A DNA stretch of 7,871 nt from assembly GCA_027310845.1 (NCBI GenBank), contig DAIDAB010000093.1:1-7871 (forward strand). Direction: 5' to 3'. Position numbers and translations under genes: made by a program. Source of the DNA: a bacterium (GTDB lineage: Archaea > Thermoproteota > Nitrososphaeria > Nitrososphaerales > CADDZS01). Under the pieces are notes generated by a model. That model had not been told where the DNA came from. It was given only the letters and a program-made list of their open reading frames with translations, and searched no databases. How positions within the stretch are numbered: position 1 is the first letter of the stretch; every line of letters starts with the position of its first letter. Below, in pieces: positions 1 to 6,052 of this stretch.

Positions 1-4
1 GTAC

Positions 5-22
5 ATTAGACTCGAGTCTAAT
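5..22. repeat. Perfect 18-bp palindrome
   Basis: ATTAGACTCGAGTCTAAT is its own reverse complement with no spacer, and the symmetry ends at base 4/23. No T-tract follows it on either strand, so it does not look like an intrinsic terminator. A 9+9 dyad with no loop is the typical shape of a binding site for a dimeric regulator such as MarR. It lies about 300 bases upstream of marR and next to the window edge, so it may belong to a gene outside the window. Confidence 0.6.
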
Positions 23-251
23 AAGCGCTACTGATTGATTTCCATAGGGTATCTCCTTCTAGATTCAGAATAACTTCCCATTTGTGGTGGAAGATTGGGA
101 AAGTTCGATTACCTGCGCGATTGACATATTTCGCCGATAAAGAAAAGCGAAACTCTGGCACGGATCTTGAACTTGGTAAGGCAGATCATAGCTGGCAGAA
201 TGTGACTCTTTTTGATCTCATATTTTCTATATTGAGGTCCGAGCTGAGGCT

Positions 252-266
252 AGTTTAAACTTAAAT
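252..266 (+). promoter_or_regulatory. Putative TATA element with embedded palindrome, marR promoter
   Basis: TTTAAACTTAAAT (254-266) resembles an archaeal TATA box and would place the transcription start near 285, giving a leader of roughly 40 bases that contains a GTGA ribosome-binding motif at 312-315, 8 bases before the TTG start. AGTTTAAACT (252-261) is a perfect 10-bp palindrome overlapping the box. A repressor bound here would block promoter recognition, which fits autoregulation by MarR. That link is inference. An alternative TATA-like element is TAATTAATA at 295-303. Confidence 0.35.
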
Positions 267-323
267 CATTGAAGATTCAACCTCCAGCTGGCTTCTAATT
301 AATAAAAGAAAGTGAGCTGAATA

Positions 324-842
324 TTGAGTTCGCTAGAAAATGACAGTATAGAGTTGAAGGCGTGGCGTAGTATAGCGGACATCTACAGAATAGTATATGC
401 AAAAGTGAACTCTGACCTGAGGCACTACGGCCTCACTCCTCCTCAATACTCGATCTTGCGAGCTGTCGGACGGTCGGAAACGGGCTCTCTTCCCATGAAC
501 CAAATCGGCAAGGAGTTGATTGTCACAAACGCCAACATTACGGTCATTGTGGATAACCTTGAGAAGCGCAATTGCTTGAAGCGGATAAGAGGGACAAAGG
601 ACCGTCGCGTCGTGTGGATAGAACTGACACCAGAAGGCCGTCGCCTATGGAAGAAAATTGTGGCCGTGCATAGAAAGAAGGTAGCGGAACTTATGAGCGG
701 ACTGCCTGCACAGGAACTGGAGCAACTGGTAGCAAATATCGCCAAGATAAGAGATACAATACTAAAATCGGAAAATGAATTCTCAGAAAAACAGATCCGT
801 CATTTGCAACGCATCACACCACCACATGCTATCGAGCATTAG
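324..842 (+). CDS. MarR-family winged-helix transcriptional regulator
   Basis: This is a 172-residue cytoplasmic DNA-binding protein of the MarR family, dimeric regulators that usually repress neighbouring efflux or catabolic genes and release DNA on binding a small molecule. An N-terminal helix (about 10-35) leads to the family hallmark LTPPQYSILRAV (37-48). A helix-turn-helix follows (about 56-84), with the probable recognition helix TNANITVIVDNLEKR at 68-82. The beta wing is KRIRGTKDRRVVWIELTPEG (86-105), containing the conserved D-R-R and L-T-P-E-G. The C-terminal helices at about 106-150 should form the dimer interface, and the last 20 residues are a polar tail. The start is TTG, with GTGA 8 bases upstream; the next ATG is residue 58 and would remove half the domain. 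The MFS exporter follows on the same strand, so MarR most likely controls that gene and itself. The inducer cannot be told from sequence. Confidence 0.93.
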   Translation: MSSLENDSIELKAWRSIADIYRIVYAKVNSDLRHYGLTPPQYSILRAVGRSETGSLPMNQIGKELIVTNANITVIVDNLEKRNCLKRIRGTKDRRVVWIELTPEGRRLWKKIVAVHRKKVAELMSGLPAQELEQLVANIAKIRDTILKSENEFSEKQIRHLQRITPPHAIEH

Positions 843-897
843 GGTTAGGCCATTTCTCTCTCATGGAGATGCTTCTCACAAAAAAAGAGGATAGTGA

Positions 898-978
898 AGT
901 AATAACACGGAGTACAAATGGGTAGCCCTCTCCAATACGACGCTCGGAACACTACTTGCCGCGATAGACCTAAACATC
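898..978 (+). other. N-terminal MFS coding extension lacking a start codon
   Basis: This stretch is open in the frame of the MFS gene, directly after in-frame stops at 892-894 and 895-897, and encodes NNTEYKWVALSNTTLGTL and then LAAIDLNIV, leading into LIALPSIF. That is the conserved first transmembrane helix of 14-TM MFS exporters, including the (L/I)D-x-x-I-V-x-x-ALP motif. No ATG, GTG or TTG occurs in frame between the stops and 979. GAGG (887-890) sits 7 bases before AGT at 898, where an ATG would be expected. Either initiation is non-canonical, or a small mutation or sequencing error has removed the start. Confidence 0.75.
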
Positions 979-2631
979 GTGCTGATTGCACTGCCGTCAA
1001 TCTTCCGCGGCATTCAGATCAATCCATTATCCTCATTCACCTATCTGCTATGGATTCTCTTTGGTTACAGCATAGTCACCGCAACTCTTCTCGTATCATT
1101 CGGACGTATTTCAGATATGTTAGGACGCGTTCGCCTCTACAATCTGGGCTTTGGAATATACACTGCGGGTTCAATTCTTCTCTACCTGACTCCGAACACA
1201 GGGGACACTGGGGCTTTGGAGCTAATCTTATTCAGAGTGGTTCAGGGGATTGGCGCTGCGTTCCTATTCTCTAACAGCGCCGCAATACTTACTGACGCTT
1301 TCGGTCCTGACGAGCGTGGAAAGGCTCTAGGATTGAATCAGGTTGCGGTCCTGGCTGGGTCGATTCTCGGATTAGTGCTCGGCGGCGTGCTCGCAACCTA
1401 TGACTGGAGATATGTCTTCCTTGTAAGCGTTCCATTCGGGATCTTTGGAACTGCTTGGTCTCATTTTAAACTTAGAGAACTCGCGACGATCAGGAAAGGC
1501 CAGAAGCTCGATGTTTGGGGCAACGTGACTTTCGGAGCGGGACTCATTTTGCTATTGATTTCTATCACATATGGACTTGTGCCCTACGGCACATCCACGA
1601 TGGGTTGGTCGAATCCATACGTAATCGCAGGTCTAGTTTCTTCATTAGTATTGCTTGCTACGTTCCCGTTCATTGAAGCACGCGTACAGGATCCAATGTT
1701 CAGGCTTGAACTGTTCAAGAGAAGAATATTTGCTGCGGCGAACTTTGCTGATGTGCTAGCCGCTCTTGCGAGAGGTGGAGTAACATTGTTGCTGATAATC
1801 TTGCTTCAAGCAGTTTGGCTACCATTGCATGGGATCAGCTACCAGGATACCCCCTTCTGGGCTGGCATCTACATAGTTCCATTTTCTCTTGGCTTTGTGT
1901 TAATGGGCCCTTTGAGTGGATATCTCTCTGACAAGTACGGTGCAAGGGGGTTTTCCACATTTGGTATGATCATCACTGGATCGTCCTTTCTAGCGCTTTC
2001 CACGTTACCTTACAACTTTTACTATCCGAGTTTCGCTGCGATCATTTTTGCTATGGGGATAGGGCTGGGAATGTTCTCCTCCCCCAATATCACGTCCATA
2101 ATGAATTCTGTCCCACCACAGAACAGGGGCTCTGCCGCAGGCATGAGGACCACACTGCTGAATACTGGGACGACGATAGGCACAAGCATCCTTTTTACAA
2201 TAGTAACTTTAGTACTATCGACCAACCTCCCTGGTTACTTGGCTAGCGCAGCTGCAAGCGCCGGCGCTCCACAGTTAGGGGCATCCATCTTTCAACACAT
2301 TCCTCCAACATCGGCGTTGTTTGTTGCGTTCCTTGGATACAACCCGATGCAGACTATTTTGAGCTCGCTTCCCCAGAGTGTGACTGGCTCGTTGAGCGCA
2401 GGCACTGTAGCTATCTTGACTGGAAAGTCCTGGTTTCCAAATGCATTCGCCCCTGCATTCATGTCTTCCGTTCGAACTGCGATCTACTTCAACGCCACTC
2501 TTGCCTTCGTCGCCGCTATAGCCTCTGCCGTCCGGGGAAAGAGGTACGTTTATGGTCTGGAACCTGAAGAGGAGAGGAGACAGGTCAAGAAAATATACGA
2601 AAAGCAATCTCCGCCTCAGGATGATAAGTAA
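979..2631 (+). CDS. MFS transporter, DHA2/EmrB-QacA-like 14-TM exporter
   Basis: This is an integral membrane proton-coupled exporter, probably for drugs or other small toxic molecules. Numbering starts from the GTG at 979 (550 residues). Motif A is GRISDMLGRVRLYN at 42-55, with a second copy in the C-half (GYLSDKYGARG, 314-324). Motif B is FRVVQGIGAA at 85-94. Motif C is GSILGLVLGGVLATYDWR at 127-144, characteristic of drug:H+ antiporters. About thirteen hydrophobic helices are visible, followed by a charged cytoplasmic tail (519-550, rich in E, R and K). The true protein should be about 27 residues longer, because the codons back to 898 encode TM1, and the GTG at 979 cuts through its conserved motif. 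It lies about 55 bases after marR on the same strand, a typical regulator-pump operon. The substrate is unknown. If the start is really lost, this may be a recent pseudogene. Confidence 0.9.
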   Translation: MLIALPSIFRGIQINPLSSFTYLLWILFGYSIVTATLLVSFGRISDMLGRVRLYNLGFGIYTAGSILLYLTPNTGDTGALELILFRVVQGIGAAFLFSNSAAILTDAFGPDERGKALGLNQVAVLAGSILGLVLGGVLATYDWRYVFLVSVPFGIFGTAWSHFKLRELATIRKGQKLDVWGNVTFGAGLILLLISITYGLVPYGTSTMGWSNPYVIAGLVSSLVLLATFPFIEARVQDPMFRLELFKRRIFAAANFADVLAALARGGVTLLLIILLQAVWLPLHGISYQDTPFWAGIYIVPFSLGFVLMGPLSGYLSDKYGARGFSTFGMIITGSSFLALSTLPYNFYYPSFAAIIFAMGIGLGMFSSPNITSIMNSVPPQNRGSAAGMRTTLLNTGTTIGTSILFTIVTLVLSTNLPGYLASAAASAGAPQLGASIFQHIPPTSALFVAFLGYNPMQTILSSLPQSVTGSLSAGTVAILTGKSWFPNAFAPAFMSSVRTAIYFNATLAFVAAIASAVRGKRYVYGLEPEEERRQVKKIYEKQSPPQDDK

Positions 2632-3226
2632 AGTTAGCTGGTTTGTCGGAGCTTAAAGGAAGAAGAATGCTGCCTGAATCAATGATGGTACTTTTGTAGA
2701 TTCTCTCTTGAAATTGCAAGAATCCACGCACCTACAGATATTGAAGATTGTATTATGCAGGAATCTAGAGACTGTATTCTTCGAGGCGAGTTTTCAATGA
2801 CTACAATAATCGGAAGACTGGTCTCGAAAGACACTGTGATGTGTCCCGTACGCAATGCCAAGATTTTGGATCGCTAGTGCCTACTCCGGCCTGTCAAACG
2901 TCGAATTTTCTTTTGGCCCAAGCTCTTGGGGAACCTTCAAATATGACAACCAACATGATCAGAGTCATGAACAACGGCATATTTCGATTCAGGATATCTT
3001 TTTCCAGTCGAGTTATCTAATATGAATCCGTGTTCTCCGGTCCTTGGCGGAATATGGGAAAATTTACACATGATTTCAGTCTCCTTGCCGTGGAGTTGAT
3101 GTTGCTCGTAAATTCTCCTACTAATAAAGTCCTAGGAGCTCGACGTGGGCTGCATCAAGTAGGGAACTTGCATGACTCTGTTCGCTCTTACATTGCAAGT
3201 ACACTTGTTTTGGAATCTATTGGCAC
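2632..3226. other. Intergenic stretch, no supported gene
   Basis: There are several short open frames but none with a ribosome-binding site or a recognisable sequence. A plus-strand frame at about 2690-2877 is open without a plausible start and ends in PVRNAKILDR. The minus-strand frame 2679-2861 overlaps it, starts with TTG and has no Shine-Dalgarno. The plus-strand frame 3030-3230 is unremarkable except for its last 18 codons (from 3174: DSVRSYIAS ... LESIGT), which resemble the segment just before the luciferase-like fragment that follows. The region is best read as decayed or regulatory DNA. Confidence 0.4.
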
Positions 3227-3427
3227 GTGACACTGAATGTTAGTAATAATACTCCAATACCTTTCAGGCCTCCAGCGATGCTTGCAGAGATCCTCGCCAC
3301 GTTGGATCAACTCTCAGCCGGTAGAGTCATCCTCGGTGTTGGCGCACGCTGGCACAAACCAGAGTTTGATGCTTATAGCAAGTGGGATGACAAGAGGACT
3401 AGGGCTGAGAACGCCCTGAGTATCTAG
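3227..3427 (+). pseudogene. Luciferase-like (F420-type) oxidoreductase fragment
   Basis: The 66 codons match an internal piece of the luciferase-like monooxygenase family, TIM-barrel flavin/F420-dependent oxidoreductases normally of about 300 residues or more. The recognisable core is PIPFRPPAMLAEILATLDQL (10-29), then SAGRVILGVGARW (30-42) and KPEFDAYSKWDD (44-55). The family usually has G-A-G-W in this place; here the second G is R41. Nothing resembling the N-terminal barrel strands or the C-terminal two thirds is present, and the frame ends at TAG 3425-3427, just where the family continues with a helix before its conserved LW. The preceding frame (ending 3230) may hold another decayed piece (DSVRSYIAS ... 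LESIGT, from 3174) joined by a frameshift at the overlapping G of ACG/GTG near 3227. I judge this non-functional. Confidence 0.72.
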
Positions 3428-3489
3428 GAGGTGCCATTGGTTTATCGAATCGTTTGAGGCTTCTTAGTCATTCTATCTGCGGTTAATGA

Positions 3490-3500
3490 TTTTTGTTTTC
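3490..3500 (+). terminator. T-rich tract, possible archaeal terminator
   Basis: TTTTTGTTTTC follows the oxidoreductase remnant and precedes the PH-gene promoter region. Archaeal RNA polymerase often terminates on T-rich tracts without a strong hairpin. The related tract TTTTTGTATTTT lies at 4420-4431, downstream of the next gene pair. Confidence 0.3.
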
Positions 3501-3518
3501 AAAATTTAGTCACTCTGC

Positions 3519-3530
3519 GAACGATTAATT
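3519..3530 (+). promoter_or_regulatory. Putative BRE/TATA promoter of the PH-domain gene
   Basis: GAACG followed by ATTAATT (3524-3530) resembles the purine-rich BRE plus TATA pattern seen upstream of the hydrolase (GAAAAC-ATTAAT, minus strand) and the roadblock-like gene (GAAAAGG-ATTAAT). At standard spacing transcription would begin near 3552, leaving a leader of about 36 bases with GGTGGA (3575-3580) 8 bases before the ATG. Confidence 0.35.
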
Positions 3531-3588
3531 CTCATAGCGGGGAGGATGCAATATGTAACTAGGAATTGAAAGTTGGTGGATATTTGAA

Positions 3589-4005
3589 ATGAGTGAAACG
3601 CCGGAGGATGTAAAGAAGATACTTGGCCCAAACGAGCAGATCCAGATCTATGTCAAACAGAAATTCTACCACCCAAAGATAAACATCGATTCAGTTATCA
3701 TAACAAATGAGAGAATAATTCTTCGACAGCCACATGCGGTCGGTTTGAAGAAAGACTATACGGATTTCAATTATCAAGACATTTCAAACGTCGTGCTGGA
3801 AAAGGGCATAGTGCGTTCAACCGTAAAGTGTACGCTTCGATTAGGCGGAGATCCATTATCTTTGAATGACCTTCCCAACTCTGATGCGGAGAAAGCATAT
3901 GGATTAATCAGGGAGAATCTCGTACGATATCAGTCGCCATTTACTGCGCGTTCCGAGGGAGTCTCTCCCAGTCAGCCGCAGAGCGGAGCGCATCAACAAC
4001 TGTAA
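3589..4005 (+). CDS. PH-like (bPH family) domain protein
   Basis: This 138-residue protein appears soluble and has one domain resembling the prokaryotic pleckstrin-homology fold. Residues 1-20 (ETPEDVKKILGPNEQIQIYV) match the usual lead-in, where 'L-x-P-x-E' precedes the first strand. Residues 23-47 (KFYHPKINIDSVIITNERII and LRQPH) carry the family signature of a strand, then 'V-I-T-N-x-R-I-I-x-R'. Residues 56-86 (DYTDFNYQDISNVVLEKGI then a beta strand) give the 'Y-x-D-I-x-x-V' motif. A terminal helix lies at about 98-112, followed by a polar S/P/Q-rich tail (115-138). Such proteins often act at membranes, but no ligand can be named. The ATG has GGTGGA 8 bases upstream. A small membrane protein starts 34 bases downstream and is probably co-transcribed. 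There is no SHOCT-like C-terminal segment. Confidence 0.75.
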   Translation: MSETPEDVKKILGPNEQIQIYVKQKFYHPKINIDSVIITNERIILRQPHAVGLKKDYTDFNYQDISNVVLEKGIVRSTVKCTLRLGGDPLSLNDLPNSDAEKAYGLIRENLVRYQSPFTARSEGVSPSQPQSGAHQQL

Positions 4006-4038
4006 GTCACCACTAATCAGGAGTAGAGCTCTGTTTCA

Positions 4039-4290
4039 ATGATAATTTTCGATGCTTTCCTGCTGAGCATTATTCCACCAATACTGACGGGTGTCCCCGA
4101 CCTCTTCGGCGGGCTAATCCTTCTCATCATAGGCGCACTGATCATCATATTGATTGTGGCCGCTGCCATAGTCCTATTACCTGCGATCATTGTTGCTATT
4201 GTCGTGTGGTACTTCTCTGGCAGTTTCCTATATGCGGGAATCGCGTTCCTTATCGTCGCCATAATATCCGCAATAGCCATGAGCGATTAA
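4039..4290 (+). CDS. Small multi-pass membrane protein, unknown function
   Basis: This 83-residue, almost entirely hydrophobic protein is rich in I, L, A and V, with charges only at D5, D21 and D83. Hydrophobic segments cover about 6-17, 24-57 (long enough for two passes, with P49 between) and 61-81, so two to four membrane passes are likely. There is no signal peptide. It follows the PH-domain gene by 34 bases on the same strand, suggesting one transcript and perhaps a partnership at the membrane. AGGAG at 4019-4023 lies 15 bases before the ATG, longer than ideal. An 87-codon antisense frame (4017-4280) arises because reversed I/L/A/V codons rarely produce stops, and I treat it as a shadow. 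I do not recognise a named family. Confidence 0.72.
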   Translation: MIIFDAFLLSIIPPILTGVPDLFGGLILLIIGALIIILIVAAAIVLLPAIIVAIVVWYFSGSFLYAGIAFLIVAIISAIAMSD

Positions 4291-4795
4291 TAACTTCACT
4301 CCTAACATAGGTGGCTGGCTATGCTCTAACTACCCTAGACTTTTACTAGTAAGAATCTATGAGATGTGAATGATGCTAGTCAGCTCTCGAATTCGTTTCA
4401 TGCTTGAATGAGTGATCGATTTTTGTATTTTGAATTGGGTGAAATTAAGTACCAGACGTTGAACTAACCATACATGACAGAAGCGTCACCCAAAATCGAG
4501 AACAAGAACCGATTGATCGCCTGTTGAGTCCCAGATCGAGCTATTCTGAACCCTTCGCCAATCTTAGCCAGAAATCTTTGAACCATAGATGATAGGGGCC
4601 TTTGATATCAGGGACTAAAGCCATCAACACTAAAGTGGCGGGAAATCTCACGATATGTACTGCGAATGCTCAATATGATTTCTCGCTCGGTTGAAACTAG
4701 CGAATTATGAAGAAGGTTGTTCAATTTCAGGTGATTAGCTAGCGAGTCACAAACCGAGTGAACCGGTCGCCAGCTCAAAATAACATAATACATCC
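4291..4795. other. Convergent intergenic stretch, weak minus-strand small frames
   Basis: This gap separates convergent genes. On the plus strand TTTTTGTATTTT (4420-4431) is a terminator candidate. An inverted repeat, TTGGGTGA (4435-4442) and TCACCCAA (4486-4493), encloses 43 bases and could fold in RNA. On the minus strand, a 63-codon frame (4608-4799) overlaps the hydrolase stop as ATGA, and in the same frame after its TGA a 40-codon frame follows (4464-4586, MVQRFLAKIGEGFRIARSG...). Neither has a clear ribosome-binding site or recognisable sequence, so neither is called as a gene with any confidence. Confidence 0.4.
4420..4431 (+). terminator. T-rich tract, possible terminator of the PH/membrane-protein unit
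   Basis: TTTTTGTATTTT lies about 130 bases downstream of the membrane-protein gene, with no other plus-strand gene before the convergent hydrolase. It resembles the tract at 3490-3500 and fits T-rich archaeal termination. Confidence 0.3.
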
Positions 4796-4799
4796 TCAT
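4608..4799 (-). CDS. Doubtful small ORF coupled to the hydrolase
   Basis: This 63-codon frame begins with an ATG that overlaps the hydrolase stop (ATGA, 4796-4799), the classic geometry of translational coupling, and ends at TGA 4608-4610. The translation (MRMYYVILSWRPVHSV...) has no recognisable domain, signal peptide or clear membrane segment. The same frame continues after the stop into another 40-codon frame (start 4586, stop 4464), so a broken longer gene is possible. It may equally be a chance frame; only the overlap speaks for it. Confidence 0.2.
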   Translation of the reverse strand: MRMYYVILSWRPVHSVCDSLANHLKLNNLLHNSLVSTEREIILSIRSTYREISRHFSVDGFSP

Positions 4800-5590
4800 C
4801 CCACAAAATTTGTCAATTGCTTGTTAAATTCAGCAGTGTTTTCCAAATTGCTCAGATGCGCGGCGTTTGGAAGTACATGAAACTCCGAATTTCGAATCTT
4901 ATCGTGCATCAGCTCAGAGAGATTCGATGGCGTGACTTTGTCGAGCTCACCAACCAAGATAAGCGTTGGAACGCTGATCTGTGAGAGGACTTGTGTGGTA
5001 TCGGTTCGCCCCGCGAGCGCCAGTAAGGTTCCGCAGATGCCAGTTTCAGAATTGGATTGAATTATCCGTCTTATCATTTCCACTTCTCTAGGTTTTGATT
5101 GGAAGCTCTCCGGTGCAAAAACTGCCTTCAAGAAGGTTTCAGCGAACGCATTGACTCCATTCGTTTTCACCGATCTTATACTAGCGGCACGTCTCAGTTT
5201 TGCTTCGTTTGAATCAGCTTGGGAGCTACTATCACAGAGAATGAGTGAAGAAACTCTCTCTGGGTTTCTTTCTATCGCTCGGAGTGCGATATAGCCTCCC
5301 ATAGAAAGTCCACACAAATCGGCTTTTGAGACGTTGAGATGATCCAGTAGTGCAATTAGATCGTCGACAAAAAACTCCAGCGTGTATTGACCATCGCCAA
5401 CATCGCTCTTTCCATGGCCTCGAATGTCGTAAGCAATCACGCGACGTTCGTCTTTTAGAAATTGGATCTGTGTGCTCCACATCTCAGAACTAAAAGGGAA
5501 TCCATGGATTAGCACAATTGGCGGCTTCCTGCCCTCTTGCACCCCCACATCGATGTAGTGTACGTTCACTCCGTTGAGATATTCATCCAA
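4796..5590 (-). CDS. Alpha/beta-fold hydrolase
   Basis: This 264-residue cytoplasmic serine hydrolase has the standard order of the alpha/beta-hydrolase fold. The oxyanion-hole strand-turn is VLIHGFPFSSEMW (26-38). The D-x-R-G-H-G-x-S segment is at 55-62. The nucleophile elbow GLSMGG (94-99) places Ser96. The acid is Asp217 in LVGELDKVTP (212-221), and the catalytic histidine is His245 in AAHLSNLE (243-250). The complete triad and normal length suggest an active enzyme. The closest character is the 3-oxoadipate enol-lactonase/esterase group, but the substrate cannot be read from sequence. The start is TTG, forced by an in-frame TGA a few codons upstream and by the next ATG (residue 37) lying past the oxyanion hole. 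GGAAAGG (5602-5608, complement) is a reasonable ribosome-binding site. It is transcribed alone and converges on the PH/membrane-protein unit. Confidence 0.93.
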   Translation of the reverse strand: MDEYLNGVNVHYIDVGVQEGRKPPIVLIHGFPFSSEMWSTQIQFLKDERRVIAYDIRGHGKSDVGDGQYTLEFFVDDLIALLDHLNVSKADLCGLSMGGYIALRAIERNPERVSSLILCDSSSQADSNEAKLRRAASIRSVKTNGVNAFAETFLKAVFAPESFQSKPREVEMIRRIIQSNSETGICGTLLALAGRTDTTQVLSQISVPTLILVGELDKVTPSNLSELMHDKIRNSEFHVLPNAAHLSNLENTAEFNKQLTNFVG

Positions 5591-5641
5591 AGCGAATCTT
5601 TCCTTTCCTCAAGAAAGTGGAATTTCTACAATGAGGTTCCT

Positions 5642-5656
5642 GATTAATGTTTTCAA
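5642..5656 (-). promoter_or_regulatory. Putative BRE/TATA promoter of the hydrolase gene
   Basis: Read on the minus strand this is GAAAAC followed by ATTAATC, a purine-rich BRE and a TATA box. The box centre lies about 55 bases before the TTG, predicting a start near 5619 and a leader that includes the GGAAAGG ribosome-binding site. It closely matches the element before the roadblock-like gene at 6053-6067. Confidence 0.4.
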
Positions 5657-6052
5657 AAACCCTGATTCTGAACCTCAGCTTACATCTCGGCTCTGCTATG
5701 GATAGTGAACTGCCTGACCTACTCTGTTAGCGGGTCAGTAGTGCGGTTCTTGGAAATAGTGTTATAATTCCTTAGTATTGCATCCGGTCAGGTGAGCCTC
5801 TTTTAACGCTGGAGGTAGAGATTCCTTGAAGACGCTCATGAAGAGCTGCCACCTGCTTTGCAAAAACTCGCGCGCAACATCCCGCCTTCATAGAGATAGA
5901 ATTTGCACTCGAATTCAGATTCTTTGAATAATCACTTACCGTGAATTACAGCGATTGAATTGCTTGTAGAATGAATCGTCATCGCGAGTGTTTCACTTGC
6001 ATGCCGCTAGATCTACTCGCGAAATTCCATGCGCAGTTCAGTCAATTCACCG

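Larger units (their letters stand above)
1..323. other. Upstream intergenic stretch, no convincing gene
   Basis: No reading frame here looks clearly like a protein. The longest candidate is on the minus strand at 18-161 (GTG start, 47 codons, ending KSISSAY). It has no ribosome-binding site, no recognised relatives and only a weak coding pattern, so I do not call it. The stretch holds a perfect 18-bp palindrome at 5-22, a minus-strand Shine-Dalgarno followed by a five-codon frame at 28-58, a 6-bp inverted repeat (TTTCGC at 129-134, GCGAAA at 147-152) and the putative marR promoter near 252-266. Confidence 0.5.

Noticed and set aside
85..125. tRNA T-arm-like GTTCGATTACC
   Set aside because: The flanking bases cannot form the 5-bp T stem, and no acceptor, D or anticodon arm is present.
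18..161. 47-codon minus-strand frame ending KSISSAY
   Set aside because: The sequence looks mildly protein-like, but there is no ribosome-binding site, only about half of the codons begin with a purine, and no family is recognised.
878..890. A-run AAAAAAAG as a programmed -1 slip site for the MFS gene
   Set aside because: A -1 shift at this point from the ATG 863 frame runs straight into TAG 892-894, so it cannot connect to the MFS frame.
918..1274. 118-codon plus-strand frame starting at an ATG
   Set aside because: It overlaps the MFS gene in another frame, and its translation has shadow composition (H, R, S, W rich) with no domain. The MFS frame has clear motifs.
2679..2861. 60-codon minus-strand frame
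   Set aside because: It has a TTG start without a ribosome-binding site and no recognisable sequence, and it overlaps an equally long open plus-strand frame. A chance frame is the simplest reading.
4017..4280. 87-codon minus-strand frame opposite the small membrane protein
   Set aside because: It is an antisense shadow of I/L/A/V-rich codons. The plus-strand frame gives coherent membrane helices and follows the PH gene directly.
5982..6022. 8-bp inverted repeat TCGCGAGT/ACTCGCGA
   Set aside because: With spacers up to 50 bases several such repeats are expected by chance in this window, and there is no T-tract or promoter context. It is kept only in the intergenic description.
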